Positions 24,732 through 33,684 of a DNA stretch of 36,265 nucleotides are shown here, in pieces. The DNA comes from an uncultured Elusimicrobia bacterium (GTDB lineage Bacteria > Elusimicrobiota > Elusimicrobia > Elusimicrobiales > UBA9959). The stretch's first letter is position 1. Every line of letters starts with the position of its first letter. The notes below the pieces were generated by a model that saw nothing but the letters and a program-made list of their open reading frames with translations, did no database searches and was not told the DNA's origin. Location of the stretch: positions 1-36,265 of the forward strand of contig CAISZM010000011.1 of the NCBI GenBank assembly GCA_903889965.1, read 5' to 3'. Made by a program: the position numbers and the translations under genes.

Positions 24732-26093
24732 TCATGTCCCCTGCCGTGAAGTCAAGCCTTCGAGGATACGCTCGAATTTCATGGAGCGGGACGCCTTTAT
24801 CAGGAAAGTCCCCCTGCCGGAGCGGATGAGCCCGCGCGCTTCTTCCAGCCAGGCATCCAGGTTCAAGCCGTAGACTAAATTCTTCTTTCCGGCCTTTGAG
24901 TACGCGTCAGCCGCGGGCTTCATTTCCGGCCCGGCCAGGAAGATCTTGCCGGCGCCGCTCCTCGAAAGCGCGGCCCCAAGCTCGGAGTGGTAGTGTTCGG
25001 AATACTTTCCGAGCTCCTTCATATCCCCCAGCATAAAATACAGCGGCCCGGGCCGGCTGGACATCTCGGCGAGCGCCGAGGCCATCGACTGCGGGTTCGC
25101 GTTGTAGGCGTCAAGTATGATCAGCGCGCCGCCTATATGTATTTCCTCAAGCCGCATCGGCGGGGGATTGTAGCGCTCAAGGCCTTTCTTTACCGAGGCG
25201 AGGTCCAGCCCGGCGGCAAGGGCCGCGGCGGCCGCGGCGGCGGCGTTATAGCAGTTATGCCCCCCGGCGCGGGGCAGGTCCGCCTCCAGGATCGTCCCGT
25301 CGTATTCCAGGCGGAGCTTCGTACCTTCGAGGATCCTCACGTCCGCGTCCGTGTCGCGCCCGAAGGTCAAACGGCGCACATCCAGCTTGTGGAGGCGCGA
25401 GAGATAGCGGTCATCGTAATTGTAGACGAGCGTCCCGCCGGGAGCCAGGCATTGAGCTATTTCGGCCTTGGTCCGGAAGATCGTTTCCATGTCGCCGAAG
25501 TATTCCAGGTGGGAAGGCCCGATATTCGTGATGATGCCGCAGGTCGGGCGCGCCAGTTCCGCTATTTCTTTTATGTCGCCGAGGCGCGAGGCGCCGAGCT
25601 CGAAGACCCCGAATTTGTGGGCCGGGGAAAGTTCAAGCAGCGAGAGCGGCAGGCCGAACTGGTTGTTCAGGTTGCCGGGATTGGAACATGTCGGTCCGGC
25701 GGTCGCGAAGATGCTTTTCAGCATCTCTTTAGTGGTGCTCTTGCCGTTCGAACCGGTAATGGCCGTGAGCGGGATCGTAAAACGACGGCGGTGCCAGGCG
25801 GCCAGGGCCTGCAGCGCCTTCAGCGTGTCAGCTACCGCCACGGCCGAGGGAGGCAGTGTTTCAAGCGCGGCGAGAGCGTCTTCCCTGGCAAGAAAACCGC
25901 TGACGCAGGGCAGGGCCTGCCCGAGGAAAGCGTGGGCGTCGTAAGAAGCGCCTTTCAGGGCCCAGAAGAAGTCTCCGGCCTTAAGCCCGCGCGTGTCCGT
26001 GACGAAAGCGTCGAACGGCGTCCGCGGAGCGCCCTTCAGCAGTTTCCCGTTCACCGCCCCGGCCAGGGTTCCAAGATCTATTTTTAAATTCAT
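24732..26093 (-). CDS. murF: UDP-MurNAc-tripeptide:D-Ala-D-Ala ligase
   Basis: The cytoplasmic Mur ligase adding D-Ala-D-Ala to complete the pentapeptide precursor; 453 aa, normal length. The N-terminal substrate domain has FDAFVTDTRGLKAGDFFWALKG-type sequence. The ATP loop is ITGSNGKSTTKEML (~110), followed by NNQFGLPLSLL, TNIGPSHLEYFG and the C-terminal DAYNANPQSM motif characteristic of MurF. GAGG lies 6 bp before the ATG. The start is 6 bp from the murE stop. Confidence 0.97.
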   Translation of the reverse strand: MNLKIDLGTLAGAVNGKLLKGAPRTPFDAFVTDTRGLKAGDFFWALKGASYDAHAFLGQALPCVSGFLAREDALAALETLPPSAVAVADTLKALQALAAWHRRRFTIPLTAITGSNGKSTTKEMLKSIFATAGPTCSNPGNLNNQFGLPLSLLELSPAHKFGVFELGASRLGDIKEIAELARPTCGIITNIGPSHLEYFGDMETIFRTKAEIAQCLAPGGTLVYNYDDRYLSRLHKLDVRRLTFGRDTDADVRILEGTKLRLEYDGTILEADLPRAGGHNCYNAAAAAAAALAAGLDLASVKKGLERYNPPPMRLEEIHIGGALIILDAYNANPQSMASALAEMSSRPGPLYFMLGDMKELGKYSEHYHSELGAALSRSGAGKIFLAGPEMKPAADAYSKAGKKNLVYGLNLDAWLEEARGLIRSGRGTFLIKASRSMKFERILEGLTSRQGT

Positions 26094-26099
26094 GATGCC

Positions 26100-27590
26100 T
26101 CAGGCGGTTTTAGCCCGTATCGCCTCGGCCGCCGCCTCGGTGTCGCTGAAGTGTATGGTGCTGTCTTTAAGTATCTGGTAGGTTTCGTGGCCTTTGCCGG
26201 CTATGAGTACGATATCGCCTTCCCCCGCCAGCGCGACGGCCCGGTTTATCGCGGCGCGGCGGTCCGGGATAATTTCGTAATTGCGGAACCTGCCCTTTAT
26301 CCCCTCCTCGATGTCGGAGAAGATCCGGGTCGGGTCTTCGGTGCGCGGGTTGTCGCTGGTCACTATGGCTTTATCGCTCAGGGCGCAGGAGATCTGTCCC
26401 ATCGGCGCGCGCTTGGTGCGGTCCCGGTCCCCGCCGCAGCCGAAGACCGTTATTATTTTAGCGTGCGGCATCAGACGGAGGTTCGAGAGAACGTTCTCGA
26501 GCGCGGCGTCAGTGTGCGCGTAGTCCACAAAAACCGTGAAGTTCTGCCCCAGCCTGACCCTCTCCAGGCGGCCCGGTACATTGGCCAGCGCCTCCGCGCC
26601 GGCCACTGCGGACCTGGGGCTTATGCCTCCCGCCGCGGCCAGGGTTATGGCGGTCAGGGCGTTGTAGATGTTATGGCGGCCGAGCAGATCGAGCCGCACC
26701 GGCAGTTCTTCTCCGCCGGCGGCGAGCGTAAAGGAGGTGCCGGTATCGCTTATCTCCACGGCGGAGGCCCTGAAGTCGGCGGCTTTGTCGATGCCGAATG
26801 TCAGGACCCTGACTTTGGAGCCTATCTTTTCGAGCAGGGCCGGCGCGCGTTCATCGTCCGCGTTTATCACGGCGCAGCGGTCCTTCTTGCCTGAAGCCGC
26901 GAGCAGGTCGAAAATTCTCGCCTTGGCGCTGAAATAACTTTCCCTGTCCTTGTGAAAATCCAGGTGGTCGCGCTGCAGGTTGGTGAAAGCGGCGTAGTCG
27001 AACTCGACGTCCTCCACGCGGCCCAGGGCCAGGGCGTGTGAAGATACCTCCATCACGGCCGAGGCGGCCCCGGCCTCGGTCATGCAGCGGAGCAGCTCCT
27101 GCAGCCTGTGCGCCAGCGGCGTGGTGTTCGCGGCGGGGGCTATCACCCTGCCGTCCACGCGGTAGTCTATGGTGCCTATCACCCCCGGTTTTTCCCCCTC
27201 CGCCCTGAGGATGCTTTCCAGAAGGTATGCGGTGGTGGTCTTGCCCTTTGTGCCGGTTATGCCGTAGATCTTCATTTTGCGCGACGGGTGGCCGTGGAAA
27301 TTAGCGGCTATGGCGGAAAGGGCGCGCTGCGGGTCCTCCGCCTTCAGCAGCGCCGAGCCCGGAAACGCGGCGCGCAGCCCCGCGGGTATCTTACCGCCGC
27401 AGACTACGGCGGCCGCGCCGCGCTCGAGCGCCTGGAGCAGGAAAAGGTTCCCGTCGGTTTTAGCGCCCGGGAGGGCGAAGAACAGAGCGCCGGCAGCCGC
27501 CTGGCGGGAATCGTTGGTTATGAGGGTTATTTCCGGGTCCGGGCCGGAATGTTCAATGCCGGAATTTTTAAGAGCGCGTGATAATTTCAT
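26100..27590 (-). CDS. murE: UDP-MurNAc-L-Ala-D-Glu:meso-diaminopimelate ligase
   Basis: The cytoplasmic ligase adding the third stem residue. The start is taken at ATG 27590 (AAGGA 7 bp upstream, MKLSRALKN), giving 496 aa; a GTG 48 bp further upstream adds a basic non-conserved stretch. Motifs in order are TNDSRQAAAGALFFALPG, GTKGKTTTAYLLES, TNLQRDHLDFH, VDYAHTDAALENVL, and DNPRTEDP near residue 405. The DNPR signature is known to mark meso-diaminopimelate specificity rather than lysine. It follows the degenerate transglutaminase-like gene by 64 bp and precedes murF by 6 bp. Confidence 0.97.
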   Translation of the reverse strand: MKLSRALKNSGIEHSGPDPEITLITNDSRQAAAGALFFALPGAKTDGNLFLLQALERGAAAVVCGGKIPAGLRAAFPGSALLKAEDPQRALSAIAANFHGHPSRKMKIYGITGTKGKTTTAYLLESILRAEGEKPGVIGTIDYRVDGRVIAPAANTTPLAHRLQELLRCMTEAGAASAVMEVSSHALALGRVEDVEFDYAAFTNLQRDHLDFHKDRESYFSAKARIFDLLAASGKKDRCAVINADDERAPALLEKIGSKVRVLTFGIDKAADFRASAVEISDTGTSFTLAAGGEELPVRLDLLGRHNIYNALTAITLAAAGGISPRSAVAGAEALANVPGRLERVRLGQNFTVFVDYAHTDAALENVLSNLRLMPHAKIITVFGCGGDRDRTKRAPMGQISCALSDKAIVTSDNPRTEDPTRIFSDIEEGIKGRFRNYEIIPDRRAAINRAVALAGEGDIVLIAGKGHETYQILKDSTIHFSDTEAAAEAIRAKTA

Positions 27591-27654
27591 GGCTTTATCC
27601 TTGCGGCCCGGTAAACGGGAGGAAATTCGCCGGCTCACGGAATACGCCGCCGGC

Positions 27655-29703
27655 CTAGTTCTTTTCCAGCACCACCCAGTTTTCCGAGAACTGGGCCAGG
27701 GCTTCCCTGAAAGCCTTGTATTGTGGGTACACGGCAGGGTCCACCCAGGTATTATCCATCTTAAGGTCGTCCGCGAACGTCAGCTTTCCCGCCGAAGTCC
27801 TGAAGCCGGCGCTGTAGCTTTGCCCGGCCAGTTTTATGTCCAGGTCCTTGGGGGCGTGGTATAAACGGTAGCCTTCCGGCAGGGTGATGGTCAGCTTGCG
27901 CGAATTGCGGCTTCTGGAGTACCAGAACAGGGGCAGTTCCCGTTCCGTCTGGGCGGCGTCCGAAGATGTGTAATCCAGCCCCGGAACCTTGAAGATCATA
28001 TAGCGCCCGGCTTTCATCGCGTAACCTTGCGCGTTCATCGAAAAGACGAACTCAAGGTTCTTTGAAAGGTCGCCGAGGTTCTTCAGGGTGTAGCTTTTCA
28101 GCCGGGCCAGGGGGTGTATGGAGTGCACGTATTGCTCCATGTCCCGGTCCAGGTCCTCTTTCTTGTAGTCCTTGTAGCTCCGCATCGACGCCTGGAAGCT
28201 GCCGGTCATGCGGCTGCTGTAAGAACCCGAGAGGTTCCCGTCCTTGTCCAGGATATACCGGGCGGAGGAGGTCTCGGACTCCTGGTCGGAGGAATGGTCG
28301 GGGTTGTCGAAGAGCGGTTCCCCACTGCCCAGCACCCTGAGCGCCTTCACGCCCTGCAGTTCCGGCTGAAGCTCGAAGTAGCGGCGGGTGTCCTCGGCCG
28401 GGGACAGCACCAGCTCTTTCCCGTCCGCCGTGAGCAGGCATTCAGCCCGGTCAAAGCGCCTTATGTTCGGCAGTTTTTCCGTGAAGGGCGCGTCTTTGCT
28501 CCTGGCATAGGCGAATTCCGGCTTCAGGCCGGCGGCATCAAGCAGCGCATAAAGAAGGAAGGGCTTGTCCAGCGCGTTGCCGGCTTTGGCGCTGAAGGTT
28601 TCGTCGGCGGGTTTGGGAAGGTATGAATACTCCGCCATATCCACCGGCTGGAATTTTATCTCCTTAACGGTCCAGTTATACAGGGCCTCGGCTTTTTGGA
28701 GGGCGCCGGTCTTGCCGGAGACCAGCTCCGCGGCTTTCGCCTTCATCGCCGGGGTTATAACCAGACGTTCGCGAAGCAATGGCGCCATGACGGCGCGCAC
28801 TTCCTCCCAGGAGGAGGCGAGGGAGAGCGCGACCTGCGGTACATAGCGCATGAAGGGAGGGCTGTGCGGTTCCTGCCTGTATGAGGGCAGGTCGGAGACT
28901 TCCCATACGTACACGGAGTTCCCGTCCTTTGAAGTTTTTGAAAATACCGTTCCTTTGGGGAGGTTCAGTTCCTGGTAGGAAAGCTCCAGGCCGTCCGGCA
29001 CGGTGACGACGAGGCGCGCTGTCTTTACAGGTTCGGAGAAACGGAACGGCACTTCCGCGAAAAAAGGGTATTCCGGGGAATGTACCGCCGAATAGCTCGA
29101 GCTGTAAACCAGCGTCGACCCTGTCTGCACGTTGGGTATGGCGTATTTCGCCAGCCTGAGCCTGTCGTACGACGGGTAGTTCATGTAGGGAGAGCCTTCC
29201 ATTACGGAGATGTCGTTAAGGTAGGAGACCGTGGAATCGGTAATGGAATACGCGTAGTTGATCCCGGCCGTCTCGAGGCCCGGCAGGAAGCTGTAGGAGC
29301 GGTAGGCGGCCGGGCTTTTCCCCCTCTCGCGCAGCACGGAGCGTATGCCGCGCCGGGTCACGGTCCAGGTTTTGTCCGGCCTTATATCTATGGCCGTTTC
29401 GTCAAGCCAGGTCAGGTAGCCGTCATTGGGATAATCCGCGGGCTTAGGCGGGGCGGCGAGGAGGCGCTGTATCGCCGGGTCTTCCTGCGGGGGCACGGGG
29501 ACGGCGCTGTACTCTTTGACGAACTGTATCTTCATCACCTCGCCGCGGGCGTACGAGGTCTCTTTCCCGGCGGCGGAAATAGTTACCGAGCCGGCGTCCA
29601 TGGCGGTCACTAAGCCGTTTATTTCGTCGCCTTTATTGAGGTAAAGGATGTCGGCCCGCGCCGGCGCGCCGGTCAGCAGCAGATAAAGCAGGAATATTTT
29701 CAT
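27655..29703 (-). CDS. DUF3857/transglutaminase-like exported protein, catalytic triad lost
   Basis: A 682-aa paralogue of the upstream gene. A signal peptide covers residues 1-17 (ending PARA). A short DILYLNKGDEINGLV motif follows (small Sm/SH3-like beta module), then a DUF3857-like region (~85-300) and a transglutaminase-core-like region (~320-440). Aligned with the neighbour, the catalytic Cys is Ala377 (GNALDKP), the His is Arg419 (FDRAE) and the Asp is Ser434 (VLSPAED); the spacings 42 and 15 are identical in both proteins. It is therefore probably a non-enzymatic binding protein. A large C-terminal beta-rich part follows. The ATG lies 1 bp after the upstream stop, with GAGGGG as ribosome binding site. 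Position between ftsI and murE suggests an envelope role; the function is unknown. Confidence 0.85.
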   Translation of the reverse strand: MKIFLLYLLLTGAPARADILYLNKGDEINGLVTAMDAGSVTISAAGKETSYARGEVMKIQFVKEYSAVPVPPQEDPAIQRLLAAPPKPADYPNDGYLTWLDETAIDIRPDKTWTVTRRGIRSVLRERGKSPAAYRSYSFLPGLETAGINYAYSITDSTVSYLNDISVMEGSPYMNYPSYDRLRLAKYAIPNVQTGSTLVYSSSYSAVHSPEYPFFAEVPFRFSEPVKTARLVVTVPDGLELSYQELNLPKGTVFSKTSKDGNSVYVWEVSDLPSYRQEPHSPPFMRYVPQVALSLASSWEEVRAVMAPLLRERLVITPAMKAKAAELVSGKTGALQKAEALYNWTVKEIKFQPVDMAEYSYLPKPADETFSAKAGNALDKPFLLYALLDAAGLKPEFAYARSKDAPFTEKLPNIRRFDRAECLLTADGKELVLSPAEDTRRYFELQPELQGVKALRVLGSGEPLFDNPDHSSDQESETSSARYILDKDGNLSGSYSSRMTGSFQASMRSYKDYKKEDLDRDMEQYVHSIHPLARLKSYTLKNLGDLSKNLEFVFSMNAQGYAMKAGRYMIFKVPGLDYTSSDAAQTERELPLFWYSRSRNSRKLTITLPEGYRLYHAPKDLDIKLAGQSYSAGFRTSAGKLTFADDLKMDNTWVDPAVYPQYKAFREALAQFSENWVVLEKN

Positions 29704-29704
29704 G

Positions 29705-31819
29705 TTATTTCCCCTCGGCGGACAGGTCGCGCAGGAAGATCTGGTTCTTGGTGTAGCTGGCCGCTTTTTCGATAAAATCCTTGTACTCAGCGTAATCCTG
29801 CGGCGGGATCAGCGTGGCGCCGCGCTCCCAGGCGAGGCTGCAGTTTATGAGGCCGCCGGCGGCTTTGGCGCATCCGGCGCTGAACGAGGCGTATTTCCCG
29901 GAAATGTTTATTTTCTCCGGCAGGGATACTACCTCGAAATTATCCGGCACGCTTATCCTGTAGGTGTAATAACGGCCCATGGGATCCCCGTATTTTATGG
30001 GATAGCGCCGCTTGTCCAGGGAGATCTCCCCGATCCTGTACTGCTCGATCTCGAAATCGGGCAGTTTTACTATCAGTATGTTACCGGCCCGCTGGGGGTA
30101 GTCGGGTACCCGGTAATTCACCCGCAAGGTGAACGGGTCCTCTATCTTTTCGGCGTTGTTCACTTCGTACGAAAGCAGTTCCGCGGACGGCGCCACCGAT
30201 TTGGCGAAGCCCTGGAAGGTCTGCTTCTGCTCCTCTTTCTTTATAGAGCGGTAATAGTAGCGCAGCCCCCCCTCGCGCGAACCGGTGTAATGCATCCGCT
30301 CGGATATGTCGGCGGCGCCCGAGGAGGAGAGGTCCATCGAAAAGTCGTAAAAGCTTCCGTTCTCCTTCGGCTCGGGGACGGGGATGTAATCTATCTTTTT
30401 TGCGAAGATGTTCAGCACCTTCACGCCATAGTCGAAGTCGGCTATTTCCGGGTAGCGGGAATCGTAGCCGGTGGAGTCCAGGAATATATGCCTGCCGCCG
30501 ATTTCAGCCACTGTTATGGCGTGGTCGAAGCCCAGCTGCGGAATGCTGTAGTCGATCTCGTTCATGTTGTTGGTGTTCAGGAGTATCGGCGAGGCTTGTA
30601 TGCCGGCCGCTTTCAGCATGGTGGTGAGGAGCAGCGCCTTGTCTATGCAGCAGCCGTAGCCCCGCTTCCAGGTGAGGTTCGCGTCGTAGCCGCCCCAACC
30701 CGAGGCCACGCCGACTTTTACCGCTATATAGCGTATCTTCTTCTGAACGTAATGGTATATCTTCGCCGCTTTTTCCTCTTCCGTTTTTGAATCCTTTACC
30801 AGGTCGAGCGTGAATTCCTGAAGCTCCGGCGAGGGCCGGGTGCGCTCCTCGTGCATGGCGAGCGTCCAGTCGAATATGCGGTCCCATTCCTTAAAAAGGG
30901 ACCCGCGCATGAAAGGCGCCGTGTCCTCGTAGGCCGGCATGGAGGGCTCCGCAACAATCGGGGGCACGTTCTCCAGCTTCCAGTAGTACGTCCTCATGCC
31001 TCCCGCGGAGGCCACGGAGGGTTTGTCGGCGCCGAGGCCGGCGAAATTCTTGACCGAATAATAGAAGTCCTCTTTTTCCGGAACGCTCACTGTCACTTCG
31101 GATTTGGCGATCGGGCCCTGGTCGTCCTGGAAACCCCAGGACGGGAAGAAAAAATCCTTGCGGAAAGGGTTATAGGTTTCCGTCTCGGTTTCGTAATCCA
31201 CGATGGAGCCGACCTGCACGTTGGGCATGACGTACTGCGTACATACGGAGCCGCTTACAAAGAAGTCCCCTCCCTCCTCCTGGGGTCTTGAGGTCTTTAT
31301 CTGAGAGGGGTCAAGCGTGTATATTTTTCCGTCGGGCCCGTAAACGCTGGCCTTGATTATTTTAACGCGGTCGCGGCCCTCCTCCGCGCAGGCTATAACC
31401 TGTCCCCAGGCCTGTTTGAGGGATTCCTTGAGTATCTGGCGGACCTGGTGGTTGCGGTCCAGCGTGGTACCGTCGGGGTTGAGTATATGGGAGCCCGAAT
31501 CCAGAAGTACGAGCCCGTTCGCGCCCGGGAACCTGGCGGCCAGGGCGCCGGCCTGCGCGAAATCGGCCTTGGCGGCCGCTGCTTCTTCGGTGGAGACGGC
31601 GACGGAGGCCGCGCCGGGTCCGGCCGCGGCCTGGGCGGCCGTAAATTGTATTTCCGAGACGTCCCTGCGCGGTATGGTCCGGCCGCCGTCCAGCTTTACG
31701 GAGTCGGCGTCAAGCGAGAGCACCTGCGCCGGGGTTTCCTCACCCGAGCGCAGCTTTACCGTTTCAGCCCCGCATAAAGCCGGCAGAAGTAGGGACGCCA
31801 ATATCAGAGTGTTTTTCAT
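29705..31819 (-). CDS. DUF3857/transglutaminase-like exported protein, catalytic triad intact
   Basis: A 704-aa exported protein. The start is taken at ATG 31819 because GGAGG lies 5 bp upstream and a signal peptide begins there (MKNTLILASLLLPALCGAE); an in-frame start at 31855 lacks both. An N-terminal VKLRSGEETPAQVLSL module is followed by a DUF3857-like region (~75-300), then a transglutaminase core with Cys391 in GYGCCIDKALLL, His433 in FDHAI and Asp448 in FLDSTGY, the standard papain-like triad. A C-terminal DUF-type beta-rich domain completes it. Such enzymes can act as cysteine proteases, amidases or crosslinkers; which applies here is unknown. It is the first gene after a candidate internal promoter and lies directly downstream of ftsI. 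Confidence 0.87.
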   Translation of the reverse strand: MKNTLILASLLLPALCGAETVKLRSGEETPAQVLSLDADSVKLDGGRTIPRRDVSEIQFTAAQAAAGPGAASVAVSTEEAAAAKADFAQAGALAARFPGANGLVLLDSGSHILNPDGTTLDRNHQVRQILKESLKQAWGQVIACAEEGRDRVKIIKASVYGPDGKIYTLDPSQIKTSRPQEEGGDFFVSGSVCTQYVMPNVQVGSIVDYETETETYNPFRKDFFFPSWGFQDDQGPIAKSEVTVSVPEKEDFYYSVKNFAGLGADKPSVASAGGMRTYYWKLENVPPIVAEPSMPAYEDTAPFMRGSLFKEWDRIFDWTLAMHEERTRPSPELQEFTLDLVKDSKTEEEKAAKIYHYVQKKIRYIAVKVGVASGWGGYDANLTWKRGYGCCIDKALLLTTMLKAAGIQASPILLNTNNMNEIDYSIPQLGFDHAITVAEIGGRHIFLDSTGYDSRYPEIADFDYGVKVLNIFAKKIDYIPVPEPKENGSFYDFSMDLSSSGAADISERMHYTGSREGGLRYYYRSIKKEEQKQTFQGFAKSVAPSAELLSYEVNNAEKIEDPFTLRVNYRVPDYPQRAGNILIVKLPDFEIEQYRIGEISLDKRRYPIKYGDPMGRYYTYRISVPDNFEVVSLPEKINISGKYASFSAGCAKAAGGLINCSLAWERGATLIPPQDYAEYKDFIEKAASYTKNQIFLRDLSAEGK

Positions 31820-31872
31820 GAAGCCTCCGCCAGAATAACGGTCCGCCGCCGGCATCTCGCCGTGCTTGTCTC

Positions 31873-31903
31873 ATTATAATAGTAAATTATGGGCGGCTCT
31901 CAA
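31873..31903 (-). promoter_or_regulatory. Candidate internal promoter between ftsI and the transglutaminase-like genes
   Basis: Minus-strand TTGAGA (31898-31903) precedes overlapping -10 candidates TATTAT (31876-31881, 16-bp spacer) and TATAAT (31873-31878, 19-bp spacer). It lies in the 104-bp gap after the ftsI stop and could drive the downstream transglutaminase-murE-to-murG block. Confidence 0.4.
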
Positions 31904-31923
31904 AAAACCGGCGCGGCGGCTTG

Positions 31924-33618
31924 TCAATCCGAGATGGGTTTGGCGGGTGCGGCGTTCGTATTGGCTTTTGGGAGGGCTGCGTCAGCCTTTATCCCCTTGA
32001 GCGTGATTATTTTCTTCGCTATCTCCTGGAAAGCCGGTGCGGCCGTCTCGCCGCCGTAGGTGAGGCCCTTCGGGTTGTCCAGCACCACCAGTATGGTGTA
32101 GCGCGGTTCGGCGGCCGGGAAAAAACCGGCGAAGGAGGCTACGTTCTTGCCGGTGAGGTATTTGCCGGTCCTGGGGTCTATCTTCTTGGAAGTGCCGGTC
32201 TTACCCGATATGGCATAGCCGGGTACGGCGGCGTTCTTGCCGGTGCCATTCTCCACCACGCTGCGCAGTATGGTCTTGACCCGCTCGGCTATCGGGCGCG
32301 GTATCACTTCGCGTATCACGGCGGGTTCGTTCTTAAAGATCTCCTTGCCTTCGAATTCGGTTATGCTGTCCACCAGCCGCGGCTCGAAAAGCCGCCCGCC
32401 GTTGGCTATGGCGGAATAGGCGTTTATCACCTGCAGCGGTGTGGCGGCTATGCCGTGGCCGTAAGAGCCCACGGCCAGGTCTATCTGTTTGAAGCTGCCG
32501 AGGGAGCGCAGTATGCCCGCCGATTCTCCCGGAAACCCCAGCCCGGATTTGGCGCCGAAACCGAAGGCCTTGGTATAAAGGTAGAAGTCCTGAACGCCGA
32601 GTTTCAGGCCTATCTTGGCCATCCCGATATTGGAGGAGCGCTCCACCACTTCGGAGAGCGTCAGCGTTTTCTCGGGCTCGTGGTCGTGGATGGTGACCTT
32701 GCTGTTAAAGGCCCAGGCGCCGTTCTCGCAGTAAAAGGTGTCGCGCTCGTTCACTACTCCCTTCACAAGCGCCGCCGAAAGGGTTATGGATTTGAAGGTT
32801 GAGCCCGGCTCGTATACCCATTCCACGGGTTCGATCTTGTCCAGTTCGGAAGGCCAGGACGCCATGGCGAGTATCCGGCCGGTTTGCGGATCCTGCACCA
32901 GGGCCATGCCCAGTTCGGCGCGGTTGTTCTCTACCGCTTTCTTTACAGCTTCCTGGGCGAAGAACTGTATATTCTTGTCTATCGTGAGGTGGAGATCGCG
33001 CGGGCGCGCCTCCGTTTCGGAATTGTCCTGGAATATTACGCGGCCGGAGGCGTCCCGTACCACTTCCCGCCTGCTGACGCGGCCTGCCAGCACCTTGTCG
33101 TAGAGCAGTTCCAGTCCCGTCAACCCGCGGTCCTCGGCGGTGATGCCCATTACGCTGCGGGCGATATCACCAGCGGGATAATAGCGGCTCTGTACCGGTT
33201 CGGCCGTTACTCCTTTAAGTTTAAGCCCTTTAAGCTCCTCGTAGGTCTGGCGGTCCAGGTCTTTTTTTACAGGAACGAAGTTCTTGGCGCGCCTGAATTT
33301 ATCCCGGAACGACGGCGGGAGCTTCAGCAGGCGCGTCAATTCGGCGACGGCCCTGTCAGGTTCGTCCAGGTCTTTTTTGAAAAGTACCACGTCCCATGTA
33401 ATTATGGATTCGGCCAGCAGTTCCCCGTCCGCCCCGAAGATGCGGCCGCGGGGGCCTATTTCCGAGACAGTGCGGTTAAATTCCCTCGAAGCGGTCGCGG
33501 AAAGGTTTTCGTGGCGTACGGTCTGCAGCCAGAACAGGCGCCCGGAAATGAGCAGGGCCGGTATTCCGGCCAGGACGGCGTAGAGGTTTATCCGGGATTT
33601 AAGGTTCTTTGCTATCAT
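31924..33618 (-). CDS. ftsI: Septal peptidoglycan transpeptidase (class B penicillin-binding protein)
   Basis: The periplasmic transpeptidase, anchored by one N-terminal membrane segment (INLYAVLAGIPALLISGRLFW), that crosslinks septal peptidoglycan with FtsW. The start is taken at ATG 33618 (564 aa); an in-frame TTG at 33678 would add 20 Pro/Ser residues read across a REP-like palindrome and has no ribosome binding site. The dimerisation region includes RGRIFGADGELLAES and RYYPAG. Catalytic motifs are Ser273-x-x-Lys276 (EPGSTFKS), SSN at 328-330 and KTGTS at 473-477. No PASTA domain is present. It sits between ftsL and the transglutaminase-like pair. Confidence 0.95.
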   Translation of the reverse strand: MIAKNLKSRINLYAVLAGIPALLISGRLFWLQTVRHENLSATASREFNRTVSEIGPRGRIFGADGELLAESIITWDVVLFKKDLDEPDRAVAELTRLLKLPPSFRDKFRRAKNFVPVKKDLDRQTYEELKGLKLKGVTAEPVQSRYYPAGDIARSVMGITAEDRGLTGLELLYDKVLAGRVSRREVVRDASGRVIFQDNSETEARPRDLHLTIDKNIQFFAQEAVKKAVENNRAELGMALVQDPQTGRILAMASWPSELDKIEPVEWVYEPGSTFKSITLSAALVKGVVNERDTFYCENGAWAFNSKVTIHDHEPEKTLTLSEVVERSSNIGMAKIGLKLGVQDFYLYTKAFGFGAKSGLGFPGESAGILRSLGSFKQIDLAVGSYGHGIAATPLQVINAYSAIANGGRLFEPRLVDSITEFEGKEIFKNEPAVIREVIPRPIAERVKTILRSVVENGTGKNAAVPGYAISGKTGTSKKIDPRTGKYLTGKNVASFAGFFPAAEPRYTILVVLDNPKGLTYGGETAAPAFQEIAKKIITLKGIKADAALPKANTNAAPAKPISD

Positions 33619-33634
33619 GTGCGGCGCGCCTGAT

Positions 33635-33655
33635 GCCGGCGAAGCCGGCTCCCAC
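33635..33655 (-). repeat. REP-like palindrome between ftsL and ftsI
   Basis: GCCGGC, GAA, GCCGGC (33635-33649) is a perfect 6-bp hairpin followed by TCCCAC. This resembles the palindrome-plus-tail layout of REP elements known from Pseudomonas and relatives. Only one copy was noticed in this window, so the identity is tentative. Confidence 0.35.
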
Positions 33656-33684
33656 GGGGGCGGAGAGACTGCGTTCAAACAGGG

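Noticed and set aside
29702-30790. 362-codon plus-strand frame opposite the transglutaminase-like gene
   Set aside because: It mirrors codon structure of a well-supported gene with an intact catalytic triad, and has no ribosome binding site or recognisable motif.
33619-33678. Upstream TTG start for FtsI
   Set aside because: It has no ribosome binding site, and the added residues are read through a REP-like palindrome.
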